A stretch of DNA of 64,000 nucleotides from Planctomycetia bacterium (GTDB lineage: Bacteria > Planctomycetota > Planctomycetia > Pirellulales > JACPPG01), in contig JACPPG010000036.1 in NCBI GenBank assembly GCA_016191115.1, forward strand, positions 48,008-112,007. The letters are read 5' to 3'. Under the pieces are notes generated by a model, which was not told where the DNA came from, ran no database searches, and saw nothing but the letters and a program-made list of their open reading frames with translations. The position numbers and the translations under genes were made by a program. Of the stretch, positions 10,831-19,972 are shown one piece after another; positions within the stretch are counted from its first letter, which is position 1; each line of letters opens with the position of its first letter.

Positions 10831-10963
10831 GCCAAATGTCGAATGTCGAAAGTCAAATGTCTAAGCTAAAGAGCACGAATGACCGAATGCCGCACGGTTT
10901 CGTCATTCGACCTTCGGATTTCGGATTTCTTTGGACATTTGACTTTCGACATTCGGCATTCGC
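10831..10963. repeat. Family D inverted repeat
   Basis: Arms of about 30 nt (10836-10864 and 10931-10960) are near-perfect inverted copies built of GTCGAAAGTCAAATGTC-like words, around a 65-nt loop that has its own TTCGGATTTCGGATTTC. Related single copies are at about 8701-8760 and 34475-34520. It separates the secA paralogue from the upstream lipoprotein gene and overlaps the longest possible secA frame. Confidence 0.8.
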
Positions 10964-11012
10964 CCGTTCAGGGCGCGCGCCGGTACCCTAATCATACCGT
11001 ACGCGTCACAGG

Positions 11013-12149
11013 TCAGTCCGTCAGCCGATGGACCTCGGACACCTGGTAGAGCGGGGCATACGTGCCTTGCGGGATCGCGCGGCCATCGAGTTGCCCCTTG
11101 ATCGACACGAAATCGCCGGAGCGATAGCCCGCCAAGGCCGGCGTTTCGGCCAGGACCACGCTGCCTCCGAAGCGGTCGGTCGGGCCGTCGATGGGAATGT
11201 AACGCAGCTTCCACCGCCGCGTCGCGGTGGCGTACTCCAGGCGTCCTTCGAGCCAGGCATAGTTGCCGCCGTAGCCGTAGGTCGCGCCCTGGTCGGCGGC
11301 CGCCGCTTTCGGCGCCGCGCGCGCGGCTGACGCGCTTCGACCGGCTGCCGATCCCTCTTCGTCGTCCGCATCGGCGTCGCGCTGCCGCGTGTACACGCTC
11401 CGCTTGACGCGCTCCACGTCGTCTTGGCTCGCCTTGTACGAGGCTGGCTCGATGTCGCTGTCGCGCGACGCGCGGCGGCCCTTTAGCGGCGACGCCATCG
11501 GTGCTTCCGCCAGTCGATCCGGGACGCCAAGCGACTGCTCGGTCGGCAACTGGTCGGCGTCCGCCGGGCGCGTCCCGGCAGCCGACGCCAGACGACGCTC
11601 ATCGATCGTCTGCGAAAGCGGCCGCAGGCGAATCGCCGATCCATTCGATGCCGACTGACCGGCGGCCGCGCCTGTGCCGGTCGAGCTTGACGGACCCCAG
11701 CCGCGGCCCGGAGGCGCATAGCGCGGCGGAGTCGCCGATGGCGTGGCGGCTGGCAACGTCGCCGGAGGCTGATACGGGGTCATGGCCCCCGGCGGCGCCG
11801 TGGTAGCCGCGGGCGGATAGCTCGGTATCGCGTTCGGCGCCGCGTAGCCAGGTGCCGCTGAGCCAGCATAGTTGGGCGCGGCGGACGGCGGCGCCCCCAC
11901 GGCGCCGGGCGTCGACATGCCCCCGCCGTAGCTGAAGGTGCCGCCCGGCGGAACGTATTGTCCGGCCGGCGCGGCGGTGGCGCCGGGTGCCCCGACGGTC
12001 GCATAAGTCGTCGCGGGCGGGGCGCCGATCTGTCCGGTGGATGGAGGGGGCACGCGGGCGCGGAGGAAGGGATCGGTCGCCGCCGGCGGAGATTGACAGC
12101 CTATCGCCGCGAGCACCACGAGCGGCATGAGACCCAGCGCCCGACGCAT
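11013..12149 (-). CDS. Pro/Ala-rich lipoprotein
   Basis: A 378-residue predicted lipoprotein. The signal ends in a lipobox (VLAAIGCQ, Cys18). Residues of about 25-150 are Pro/Ala/Gly/Tyr-rich and probably unstructured. The C-terminal 110 residues (from YGYGGNYAWLEGRLEYATA) look folded, with several beta-strand-like stretches (RRWKLRYIPIDGP, GGSVVLAETPALAGYRSGDFVSIKG), suggesting a small OB- or SH3-like domain. No enzyme motif is seen. It is a type frequent in planctomycetes. The ATG at 12149 opens directly into the signal peptide. Confidence 0.8.
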   Translation of the reverse strand: MRRALGLMPLVVLAAIGCQSPPAATDPFLRARVPPPSTGQIGAPPATTYATVGAPGATAAPAGQYVPPGGTFSYGGGMSTPGAVGAPPSAAPNYAGSAAPGYAAPNAIPSYPPAATTAPPGAMTPYQPPATLPAATPSATPPRYAPPGRGWGPSSSTGTGAAAGQSASNGSAIRLRPLSQTIDERRLASAAGTRPADADQLPTEQSLGVPDRLAEAPMASPLKGRRASRDSDIEPASYKASQDDVERVKRSVYTRQRDADADDEEGSAAGRSASAARAAPKAAAADQGATYGYGGNYAWLEGRLEYATATRRWKLRYIPIDGPTDRFGGSVVLAETPALAGYRSGDFVSIKGQLDGRAIPQGTYAPLYQVSEVHRLTD

Positions 12150-12220
12150 CGGCAGACTCCTTTACGCCGTTGATTCGATCCTTGGCGTGCCACTTCGCTT
12201 TACAGTGCCGCCCTCGTTTA

Positions 12221-12314
12221 GTTGAGCGAACCTACGGGTTTAGCCCGTAGGTCTTCGTACGTAGCACGGCAACGTCCGGCGGACCTGCGGGCGAAACCCG
12301 TAGGCTCGCTGACG
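12221..12314. repeat. Family E hairpin pair in a 317-bp intergenic region
   Basis: Two hairpins in opposite orientation. The first is CCTACGGG, loop TTTA, then CCCGTAGG (12231-12251), followed by TCTTCG. The second is its inverted relative (12284-12304). Single members with different stems are at about 17868-17910 and 22990-23022. The rest of 12150-12466 shows no gene. Confidence 0.8.
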
Positions 12315-12466
12315 CGTGTCCCGCGATGCACTGGTGGCCAATGCACACGAGTATGACCAAAAGGGGAACAATCAAAGAAGTGAAGCCCCGGCCGGCAGCG
12401 GGACGCGAAACCTCTGCCGGCCGGGCGGGTAGATTAGCGTTTTGGCGCTATCTGTCCAGATCGGTC

Positions 12467-12934
12467 TCACGGCGTGCTAGCACTGCTCGCCGCTGCCAGC
12501 GACACCGTTTGAGGCACGCGCCGCCCGTCGGCGAGACGCTTCGGTCGTTCCGACTCGGGCAGAACGAACGGGTTCTTGATGGTCACCGGCTTCGACACCG
12601 TCTGCACCGTCGCTGCCTTGTTCGTCACGCGGCGGCGGGCGTAACCGTTCCACTGGGTCGAGCGGCTGGGAACGCGCTCGGGGGTCATGATGCCCGGCGG
12701 GTAGGCGAACGGGCTATAGCCGTACGGCCGCGGCGTGATGTGACTGTAGTAGACCGGTGGGAACATGGCGAAGTAGGGGGGCGCATCGAGCACATAGGCG
12801 CTGTACGGCATGCCGTACCCATAGCTGTAGAGCCCACCGCCGCCGCCCCAGCCCCACTGGGCGTTGGCCGTCGAGCCGAGCCCGACGACGAGCACGCAAA
12901 CACCAAGCACACACGCAAGCCGACGCAAGTTCAT
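12467..12934 (-). CDS. Small secreted protein, Gly/Tyr/Pro-rich
   Basis: A 155-residue protein. The ATG at 12934 has a GAGG ribosome site eight bases upstream and opens a signal peptide (MNLRRLACVLGVCVLVVGLG, cleavage after ANA). The mature start is aromatic and Gly-rich (QWGWGGGGGLYSYGYG), followed by Tyr/Pro-rich text and a basic C-terminal half. There is no recognised domain. The composition recalls the Gly/Tyr-rich segment of the protein at 444-1883. Confidence 0.75.
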   Translation of the reverse strand: MNLRRLACVLGVCVLVVGLGSTANAQWGWGGGGGLYSYGYGMPYSAYVLDAPPYFAMFPPVYYSHITPRPYGYSPFAYPPGIMTPERVPSRSTQWNGYARRRVTNKAATVQTVSKPVTIKNPFVLPESERPKRLADGRRVPQTVSLAAASSASTP

Positions 12935-13113
12935 GGCAGATACCTCAAGAGGTCGCTTGACTTCGGCGCCGACCGAGCGTGGCCGGCGGTCAACTATCCA
13001 GGCTAATTGGCCGGCCACCGGATACAACGGTCCCGGGTGGGTTTTTTCCGGATCCACCGTCAAAAGAGGCCCCAAGCCCAGGGATGGCAACCCTTGGGGA
13101 CGCGGCGAAAAAG

Positions 13114-13190
13114 ATCGGCGGCGGGAGTCGCCTCCTGCACGGACCGTTTGCACAATGGGGGGGGGCGGGCATCCTACCCGCCTTCGAATC
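13114..13190. repeat. Family C arm plus family F hairpin upstream of the amidohydrolase gene
   Basis: A single family C arm (13114-13139) is followed by a family F unit (about 13157-13190), a G-run followed by GGCGGGCATCCTACCCGCC, which forms a hairpin. The ribosome site and ATG of the next gene begin just after it. Confidence 0.7.
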
Positions 13191-13207
13191 AACAAGGGAT
13201 CCACGGT

Positions 13208-15160
13208 ATGACAACAAACGCCAACAAGGGCACTCTTTGGTCACGGCAGCGCCGCACCCTCGCCCTGACGCTGGTGACCGCGGCCCTCGCCGTTTCGGCC
13301 GCGCGTGCCGACGACGCTGCCGCGATCCGCGAATTGAAGCTCCGCGACTGGCAGCCGCGGTCGATGCTCGTCACCCACTCCACGGAGCTGGCCAAACCGC
13401 GCTTCCCGGCCGTCGACGTGCACAACCATTTGGGCGCAGGCAAGACGCATCTCACGCCCGAGCGCGTTGCCGGCTATCTCACCGAGATGAACGAGGCCGG
13501 CGTGCGAACGGTCGTCAATCTCGACGGCGGCTGGGGCGACCGGCTGGCCGAAACGCTCGCCGCGCTCGACCACGCGCATCCCGATCGCTTTATCACATTC
13601 GCGCAGCTCGACTTTCGCGGCATCGACGACGCCGACTGGGGCAACCGCGAGGCCCGGCGGCTCGAAGAAAGTTTCCGCATGGGCGCGGGCGGGCTCAAAT
13701 TCCACAAGTCGCTCGGCCTCTCGATCCGCTACAAGGACGGCACGCTCTTGCGGGTCGACGATCCCAAGCTCGCCGCGGTCTTCGACGTGTGCGCGAAACA
13801 CCGGCGGCCGGTGATGATCCACACCGCCGACCCGGCCGCGTTCTTCACGCCGCTCGACCGGTTCAACGAGCGGTGGCACGAGCTGAACGAGCACCCCGAT
13901 TGGCTCTTCTACGGCGAGCGGTTCCCGTCGCGCGAGGATTTGGTCGCGCAGTACATCAAGGTCGTGGCGCGGCACCCGAAAACCACGTTCATTGGCGCCC
14001 ACTTCGGCAACAATGCCGAGGACCTGGCGACGGTCGCCAAGTGGCTCGACGAGTATCCGAACCTGTACGTCGACATCGACGCGCGGATTTCCGAGTTGGG
14101 CCGGCAGCCGTACACGGCCCGCAAGTTTTTCATCAAGTATCAGGACCGGGTGATGTTCGGCACGGACACGACGCCGCGGCGCGAGGCGTTCCGCATCTAC
14201 TACCGGTTCCTGGAGACGGACGACGAATACTTCGACTGCGCGGCCAGCCATCACCTGCAAGGGTTTTGGCGGATTTACGGTGTCTTTCTGCCGGACGACG
14301 TGCTGGAGAAGATTTACGTGACGAACGCCGAGCGGGTCTTGCTCGCTGGGCGCGAGCCCCTGGGGGGCGGGCATCCTGCCCGCCTTCGAACAGACGGAAA
14401 CGCGTCCGCGCCGCCGTCTGAGCAGAAAGAGACAAACAACCAGGCGAGCGCTACAGAGCCAGCACAGAAAGCGCCCGGGGCGGTTAGAGGGTCAGAGGCG
14501 GGCAGGATGCCCGCCCCCCAGTTGCGCGTCCCAGCCGCGCCGGACTTTGCCATTACCGGCGATGGCGCCGCGCGCGCGTGGGAGCGCGCGGCCTGGGAGC
14601 CGCTCCGCCGGCGAGGCACGGCCGGGGCCGAGTATCTCTCGCGCGTGAAGATGCTTTATTCGCCGACCGGCCTGTACGTGCTGTTCGACGGCGAGGACCG
14701 CAAGCTGTCGGCCGCGCTCCGCGACGATTTCTCGGACCTGTGGAAGGAAGACGTCTTCGAGTTCTTCTTCTGGCCCGACGAGCGGCAAAGCGTTTACTTC
14801 GAGTACGAGATTTCCCCGCTGGGCACGGAGTTGCCGATCCTGATCCCGAATTTCGACGGCAAGTTCCTTGGCTGGCGGCCGTGGCACTACGAAGGGAACC
14901 GCAAGATTCAAAAGGCCACCACCGTCACCGGCGGGGCGAAGGAAACGGACGCCGCAATCACCGGCTGGCGGGCCGAGGTGTTCGTGCCCTACGAGCTACT
15001 GCGGCCGCTACTGAACGTGCCGCCCAAGCCGGGCAGGCGGTGGCGGGCCAACTTCTATCGCATGGACTACGATGAGAACAAACAGAGCGGCTGGGACTGG
15101 GCCCGCGTCGGCGCAAGCTTCCACGAGTTCCAGGAATTCGGCACGCTCCTGTTCGAGTGA
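13208..15160 (+). CDS. Secreted amidohydrolase fused to a CBM9-like domain
   Basis: A 650-residue protein. The ATG at 13208 follows an AAGGGAT ribosome site and opens a signal peptide ending near ARA-DDA. Residues of about 45-380 form an amidohydrolase-2 type TIM barrel: metal motif DVHNHLG, IHTAD in the middle, TFIGAHFGN, and MFGTDTTPRREAF with the late metal Asp. Residues of about 440-650 match carbohydrate-binding family 9-like domains (GLYVLFDGEDRKLSA, and DVFEFFFWPDERQSVYFEYE). The linker of about 55 residues is encoded by a repeat (14360-14521). Members of this combination are probably catabolic and periplasmic; the substrate is unknown. Confidence 0.85.
   Translation: MTTNANKGTLWSRQRRTLALTLVTAALAVSAARADDAAAIRELKLRDWQPRSMLVTHSTELAKPRFPAVDVHNHLGAGKTHLTPERVAGYLTEMNEAGVRTVVNLDGGWGDRLAETLAALDHAHPDRFITFAQLDFRGIDDADWGNREARRLEESFRMGAGGLKFHKSLGLSIRYKDGTLLRVDDPKLAAVFDVCAKHRRPVMIHTADPAAFFTPLDRFNERWHELNEHPDWLFYGERFPSREDLVAQYIKVVARHPKTTFIGAHFGNNAEDLATVAKWLDEYPNLYVDIDARISELGRQPYTARKFFIKYQDRVMFGTDTTPRREAFRIYYRFLETDDEYFDCAASHHLQGFWRIYGVFLPDDVLEKIYVTNAERVLLAGREPLGGGHPARLRTDGNASAPPSEQKETNNQASATEPAQKAPGAVRGSEAGRMPAPQLRVPAAPDFAITGDGAARAWERAAWEPLRRRGTAGAEYLSRVKMLYSPTGLYVLFDGEDRKLSAALRDDFSDLWKEDVFEFFFWPDERQSVYFEYEISPLGTELPILIPNFDGKFLGWRPWHYEGNRKIQKATTVTGGAKETDAAITGWRAEVFVPYELLRPLLNVPPKPGRRWRANFYRMDYDENKQSGWDWARVGASFHEFQEFGTLLFE
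14360..14521. repeat. Family F repeat inside a coding sequence
   Basis: Perfect 25-nt inverted arms (14360-14384 and 14497-14521) flank 112 bases. Each arm is also a small hairpin (GGCGGGCA, TCC, TGCCCGCC). The element is in frame with the amidohydrolase-CBM9 gene and encodes its interdomain linker. Related single units are at 13157 and 16455. Confidence 0.9.
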
Positions 15161-15296
15161 CGAGCCACAGCAGGCCGAGCGAACCACAAAGACACGAAGG
15201 ACACAAAGAGCTTTACAGGGTCAATTTTGTCCTTCGTCGAATTCCTTATCTTGGCGTCCTTGGCGACTTGGCGGTTTTCTTCCTGTTCGGGGGACG

Positions 15297-16373
15297 CTAC
15301 CGCTTGTGCTTCAAGATCGCTTCCTCATCGAACACCGCGTGGTTGATCACCGTGCGGTTCTGCGACGTGTACACCAGGTGGATCTTGCCATCGGCCGCCT
15401 GGATCGCGTACGGGTAGGCGAACGAGTCTTTGCCTTCGGCGATGTTGCGGCGATACGGATAGCTCTTGTCCTGGTCGGTCGAGATGGCCACCGAAAGCGG
15501 CGTGCGATCGTCCATGCTGTCGTTGTAGACCAGAAGCAGGTTGCCGCTTTTGAGCTTGAGGAAATCGACCGCCGCGTTCGGGTTGGGGAACGCCGAGTCG
15601 CGCCCCTCGCTCCACGTGCGGCCACCGTCGTGCGACTCGCTCCGCACCAGGTAACCGTCGGTCGTCGGCTCGTACCCACCGCCGCGCCGGCAGTAGCAAA
15701 TCAGGTCCTTGTCGTTCAGTTGCACGGGGGCCGGCTGGATATTGCCCACGCGCGAGTGGATGCGGCTCGACTCGCTCCACTTCTTGGTCTTGGGGTTGAA
15801 CCGCAGGAAGAGCGACGTGCTGTCGGCGCCGACGCGCTCGGGGTCGTGCCCTGTTTCGTGGTAGACCGGCAGGAGGTAGTCGCCGTCGGCGAGCGTGATG
15901 GGGCGGTTGCGGACCATCATGCCCTCTTCCAGCGCGACCATGAACGAATCGCTCCAGGTCTGCGCGCCGTCGCGCGACAGCTTGGCCTTGATCCGCGACG
16001 TGCTCCAGGTGTCGCCGAAGCGGCACACGTAGAACAGCCACACCACGCCATCGGGCGCTTGCCACACCACGGCGTTGCCGTCGGAGTGAAAGGGCGTGTC
16101 GGCGATGATCTTGGGCGTGGACCATGCGGTCTCGCCCTGCTTGCGGCGCATGCCGTAGACGGCCGTCTGCTCGGCGTATTCCCCGTCGCCGCCGTAGTAG
16201 GCGATGTACAGGTCGCCATCGGCTAACTGCTCGATCGAGGCCGGATGCTTGTACCGGCCAGGCACCTCCGGGCCGGTCACGCGCTCGATCGTAATGTCGT
16301 CGGCGGCATGTGCAGCGGCCGCGGCAAGACTGATGGCGATGAGACAGGGGATCCGAGTGGCTAATCTGCGCAT
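15297..16373 (-). CDS. Sialidase-like BNR-repeat protein, secreted
   Basis: A 358-residue predicted six-bladed propeller of the sialidase superfamily. The ATG at 16373 opens a signal peptide (MRRLATRIPCLIAISLAAAAAHA). Two Asp-boxes are clear: SRDGAQTWS and SHDGGRTWS. Other typical text includes MMVRNRPITLADGDYLLPVY and SFAYPYAIQAADGKIHLVY. Arginines and acidic residues that could form the active site are present, but the full sialidase triad cannot be confirmed by eye. It may act on sialic acid or another sugar. It is convergent with the amidohydrolase-CBM9 gene. Confidence 0.85.
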   Translation of the reverse strand: MRRLATRIPCLIAISLAAAAAHAADDITIERVTGPEVPGRYKHPASIEQLADGDLYIAYYGGDGEYAEQTAVYGMRRKQGETAWSTPKIIADTPFHSDGNAVVWQAPDGVVWLFYVCRFGDTWSTSRIKAKLSRDGAQTWSDSFMVALEEGMMVRNRPITLADGDYLLPVYHETGHDPERVGADSTSLFLRFNPKTKKWSESSRIHSRVGNIQPAPVQLNDKDLICYCRRGGGYEPTTDGYLVRSESHDGGRTWSEGRDSAFPNPNAAVDFLKLKSGNLLLVYNDSMDDRTPLSVAISTDQDKSYPYRRNIAEGKDSFAYPYAIQAADGKIHLVYTSQNRTVINHAVFDEEAILKHKR

Positions 16374-16454
16374 CGAGGCGGCTCCGTGGTTTGCGTGGCC
16401 TCGATTGTAGCTGCCGCGGGACGCCATCGGGAGTGCGAAGCATTTCGCGCAAAC

Positions 16455-16482
16455 AGAGGCGGGCGGGATGCCCGCTCCCCCG
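16455..16482. repeat. Family F single arm
   Basis: GAGGCGGGCGGGATGCCCGC followed by a C-run. This is an inverted relative of the arms at 13157 and 14360, and lies between the divergent sialidase-like and proB genes. Confidence 0.65.
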
Positions 16483-16606
16483 GTCGCCCTCCCGAATACG
16501 GACGGCACCGGATATCTTAGTTTTGCCGCTCGACTTCAGACGTGAACCAGGCGCGGCGTGCCACGCTCTTCCCTACAGCCTGCAGCCCCAAGCCTCCAGC
16601 CTCACC

Positions 16607-17755
16607 ATGACCGATCTGTTGCGCCAGGAAATCGCCACAGCGGCCGACACTGTTGTGGTGAAGGTGGGCACGCGCGTCTTGACGGCCGCCGACGGCACGC
16701 TCGACGAGGCCCGCGTCGCCAGCCTGGCCGAGGAAATCCACAAGCTCGTCGAGGCCGGGCGGAACGTGGCGGTCGTCAGCTCCGGCGCGGTCGGCGCCGG
16801 CATGGGACGGCTGGCGCTCAAGGAGCGGCCGCACGACCTGGCGCGGCTGCAGGCCGTGGCCGCCATCGGGCAAAGCCACCTCGTGCAGGTGTACGAGCGC
16901 TCGCTGCGTGCCCACGGCCGGCACGCCGCGCAGATTCTGCTCACGGCCGCCGACCTCGACGACCGCACCCGCTACCTCAACGTCCGCAACACGATCCTCA
17001 CGCTGTTCGAGCTGGGCGCGGTGCCGATCATCAATGAGAACGACACGGTCAGCGTCGAAGAGCTGCAAACCACCTTCGGCGACAACGACCGGCTGGCCGC
17101 CATGGTCACCAACTTGCTCCGCGCGCCGCTCTTGGTGCTGCTTTCCGACGTCGAGGGCTTGTACGACGGCGACCCGGCGTCGCCCGGCGCCAAGCTGGTT
17201 CCCACGGTCACGCGGCTCGACGATTCGATCATGGCGCTTGTGCGCGACGTGAAGACCGGCCTCAGCAAAGGGGGCATGGCCAGCAAGCTAGCCGCCGCGC
17301 GGATGGCCACCGTGGCCGGCGAGAACGTCGTCATCGCCAGCGGCCGGCAGCCCGGCACGCTCGCGCGCATCATGGCCGGCGAACAAGTGGGCACGCTCGT
17401 GGTCGCGCAGGGGCAGGCGATCGCCTCGCGCAAGCGATGGATCGGCTTCACGGCCCAACCGCGCGGCCACCTGGTGCTCGACGATGGAGCCCGCCGGGCG
17501 ATCGAGCGGCAAGGTCGCAGCCTGCTGGCGATCGGCATCGTCGACGCGGTGGGCCATTTCAAAAAAGGGGACGTCGTGGCGCTGCGCGACGCGGGCGGTG
17601 AGGAATTCGCCCGCGGCCTCACCAACTACGCGGCCGAAGAGGTGCAGCGGATCAAGGGCCTCAAGACCGACGCGATCGCCCAAGCTCTCGGCCATTGCCC
17701 TTACCAGGAAGTGATGCACCGCGACAACATCGCGGTGACGAGCGGGGGCGCGTGA
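16607..17755 (+). CDS. proB: Glutamate 5-kinase
   Basis: A 382-residue gamma-glutamyl kinase, the first step of proline synthesis (ATP plus glutamate gives glutamyl-5-phosphate). The amino-acid kinase domain covers about residues 10-260: TVVVKVGTRVLT, VVSSGAVGAGMGRL, INENDTVSVEEL, FGDNDRLAAMV and KTGLSKGGMASKLAAARMA. A C-terminal PUA domain follows (about 290-370). Length is normal for the two-domain form. The ATG at 16607 has little ribosome site. No proA lies next to it in this window. Confidence 0.97.
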   Translation: MTDLLRQEIATAADTVVVKVGTRVLTAADGTLDEARVASLAEEIHKLVEAGRNVAVVSSGAVGAGMGRLALKERPHDLARLQAVAAIGQSHLVQVYERSLRAHGRHAAQILLTAADLDDRTRYLNVRNTILTLFELGAVPIINENDTVSVEELQTTFGDNDRLAAMVTNLLRAPLLVLLSDVEGLYDGDPASPGAKLVPTVTRLDDSIMALVRDVKTGLSKGGMASKLAAARMATVAGENVVIASGRQPGTLARIMAGEQVGTLVVAQGQAIASRKRWIGFTAQPRGHLVLDDGARRAIERQGRSLLAIGIVDAVGHFKKGDVVALRDAGGEEFARGLTNYAAEEVQRIKGLKTDAIAQALGHCPYQEVMHRDNIAVTSGGA

Positions 17756-17867
17756 ACGGCCCCGTCGAGTCAAGTAGTGAGTCCGCCGTGGCGTTTTCGG
17801 GCCGAATCGGCCATACTAAGTGGTTCTGCCGAGCCCGTGGTGCCGGCTCTGACGTGATGCGTGTCCT

Positions 17868-17910
17868 GCCGCCGAAGACCGCCGGGGTGAACCCGGCGGC
17901 TCACTAAGCC
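17868..17910. repeat. Family E hairpin, copy E3
   Basis: An inverted single unit: GACCGCCGGGGTGAACCCGG continuing to CGGCTCAC. The stem is CCGCCGGG/CCCGGCGG where copy E1 has CCTACGGG/CCCGTAGG, while the flanks (GAGCC, GGTCTTCG) stay constant. It lies between proB and the deaminase/deacetylase fusion gene. Confidence 0.7.
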
Positions 17911-17973
17911 GTCGGCGAGGACGCCGCCGCGTCGGAGTTGCTGCCTACTGCCCTGTTGCCTACTTCCTCCCCC

Positions 17974-19872
17974 ATGGCCATCACCCTGCACCTGACCGCC
18001 GCCCCGGCCGCTCGCCGCGTGCCGGGCACTGAGATTCCCTGCTACGTCTTCGAGTCCAGCCGCGAGCTGGCGCGGCACGTCGCCCACACCATCGCCGGCG
18101 TCATCCGCGAGCGGAACTCGTTCGGGCAGAAGGCCGTGCTCGGACTGCCCACCGGGTCGACGCCGCTGGGCATCTATCGCGAGCTGATCCGCCTGCACCG
18201 CGAGGAGGGGCTCGATTTCGCGGGCGTGGTCACCTTCAACCTCGACGAATACTACGGCGTCCCGCGCGACCAGTTGCAGAGCTATCACCGCTGGATGCAC
18301 GAGAACTTCTTCCAGCATGTCAACGTCGCGCCGGAGAGCATCCACATCCCCGACGGCACCGTGCCCTTAGACGATGTCGACGAGCACTGCCGCCGCTACG
18401 AAGCGGCCATCGAACGCGCGGGCGGCATCGACGTCCAGCTTCTGGGCATCGGCCGCAACGGGCACATCGGCTTCAACGAGCCATTCAGCGTCCGGCAGAG
18501 CCGCACGCGGCTGGCCACGCTCGACCCCGTGACCCGCAAGGACGCCGCGGCCGATTTCTTTAGCGAGGACAACGTGCCGACGCAGGCCCTGACGATGGGG
18601 CTGGGCACCATCCTCGACGCCCGCAAGGTCCTGCTCGTGGCGCTCGGCGAGCACAAGGCGGGCATCATCCATGAAGCCGTCGAGGGGCCGCTTACGGACC
18701 GCGTGCCGGCCAGTTTCTTGCGCGAGCACGCTGACGCAGCGGTGTTGGTCGACGACGCGGCCGCCGGACAGCTCATGGGCGTCGCCACGCCCTGGGTCCT
18801 GATGCCCGTCGAGTGGACCGACCCGATGATCAAGCGGGCCGTGCTGTGGCTGTCGCAGCAGACCGGCAAGGCGCTACTGAAGCTCGACGAGCAGGACTTT
18901 CGCGACCACAACTTGCACCGGCTCTTGCGGCATCACGGGCCGGCGCAGAGCCTGGCGCACCGCGTGTTCCGCTGGATGATGGACACGATCGAATATCACC
19001 CGGCCGGCCGCGACGCGAAGCGGGTGATCTGCTTCAGCCCGCACCCCGACGACGACGTGATCAGCATGGGTGGGACGCTGATCAGGCTGGTCGAGGACCG
19101 GCACGAAGTGCACGTCGCCTACATGACGAGCGGCAACATCGCGGTGTTCGATCACGACGCGCAGCGGATCGCCGACCTGGTGGTGGAATTCAACCGGCGG
19201 TTCGGGATCGACGTCGAGCGATCGCTCGACGTCGAGGCGCAAGTGAACCAGGCGCTGGCGGGCAAGACGCCCGGCGAGCCCGACACCGATACGGTGCTGC
19301 GGATCAAGGCCCTCATCCGCTGGAGCGAGGCCAAGGCGGGCGCGATCGTGTGCGGGTGCCGCGAGGAACACCTGCACTTCCTCGATCTGCCGTTCTACCG
19401 CACCGGCACGATCGCCAAGAACCCGGTGGGCGACGACGACGTGCGAATCATTCGCGAGCTGCTCGCGCGCGTTGCACCGCAGCAGGTCTACATCGCCGGC
19501 GACCTGTCGGACCCGCACGGCACGCACCGCACGTGTGCCGAGGCGATCATTCGCGCGCTGGTGGAGATCGAAGCGGAAACCGGCAGCCGGCCCGAGGTGC
19601 TCTTGTATCGAGGCGCGTGGCAAGAATGGGCGCCGCACGAGATCGACGTGGCGGTGCCGTTGAGCCCGCGCGACCTCAAGCAAAAGAAGGCGGCGATCTT
19701 CCGGCACGAGTCGCAGAAGGACTCCGCGCTATTTCCCGGCCCCGACACGCGCGAGTTTTGGCAGCGGGCCGAGGACCGCAACCGCCACACGGCCGACACC
19801 TACAACCAGCTCGGCCTGCCCGAGTACTACGCCATGGAAGGCTTCGTCCGCTGGTCGGGCGAAACGCTCTGA
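17974..19872 (+). CDS. Glucosamine-6-phosphate deaminase fused to LmbE/PIG-L deacetylase
   Basis: A 632-residue fusion. Residues of about 20-290 are NagB-like: GLPTGSTPLGIY, FNLDEYYGV (residues 88-96), and IGRNGHIGFNEP (159-170). It would convert glucosamine-6-phosphate to fructose-6-phosphate plus ammonia. Residues of about 345-620 are a PIG-L/LmbE zinc deacetylase: SPHPDDDVISMGG (HPDDD 357-361) and DPHGTHRTC with the later zinc His. The pairing would let one protein deacetylate an N-acetylglucosaminyl compound and then deaminate the sugar. Similar fusions are known in planctomycetes and Bacteroidetes. The ATG at 17974 is chosen over the open frame from 17938. Confidence 0.92.
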   Translation: MAITLHLTAAPAARRVPGTEIPCYVFESSRELARHVAHTIAGVIRERNSFGQKAVLGLPTGSTPLGIYRELIRLHREEGLDFAGVVTFNLDEYYGVPRDQLQSYHRWMHENFFQHVNVAPESIHIPDGTVPLDDVDEHCRRYEAAIERAGGIDVQLLGIGRNGHIGFNEPFSVRQSRTRLATLDPVTRKDAAADFFSEDNVPTQALTMGLGTILDARKVLLVALGEHKAGIIHEAVEGPLTDRVPASFLREHADAAVLVDDAAAGQLMGVATPWVLMPVEWTDPMIKRAVLWLSQQTGKALLKLDEQDFRDHNLHRLLRHHGPAQSLAHRVFRWMMDTIEYHPAGRDAKRVICFSPHPDDDVISMGGTLIRLVEDRHEVHVAYMTSGNIAVFDHDAQRIADLVVEFNRRFGIDVERSLDVEAQVNQALAGKTPGEPDTDTVLRIKALIRWSEAKAGAIVCGCREEHLHFLDLPFYRTGTIAKNPVGDDDVRIIRELLARVAPQQVYIAGDLSDPHGTHRTCAEAIIRALVEIEAETGSRPEVLLYRGAWQEWAPHEIDVAVPLSPRDLKQKKAAIFRHESQKDSALFPGPDTREFWQRAEDRNRHTADTYNQLGLPEYYAMEGFVRWSGETL

Positions 19873-19885
19873 GGCGTGCGATATC

Positions 19886-19972
19886 GGGAGCGCGAGGCGG
19901 GCGAGGCTCCCGCCGAGCCGCGCGCATCAGAGGAAACCGGCTCAGCAGGAGCTTCACCCTCGCGGCGGGCCG
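19886..19972. repeat. Family G inverted repeat
   Basis: Imperfect inverted arms: GAGGCTCCCGCCGAGCC on the left and GGCTCAGCAGGAGCTTC on the right. It lies between convergent genes and overlaps the last codons of the leftward gene ending at 19954. Confidence 0.6.

Noticed and set aside
16560..16606. CTCCAGCCTC-type pyrimidine-rich run before proB as a ribosome site or operator
   Set aside because: Low-complexity run with no complementarity to 16S rRNA; seen only once clearly.
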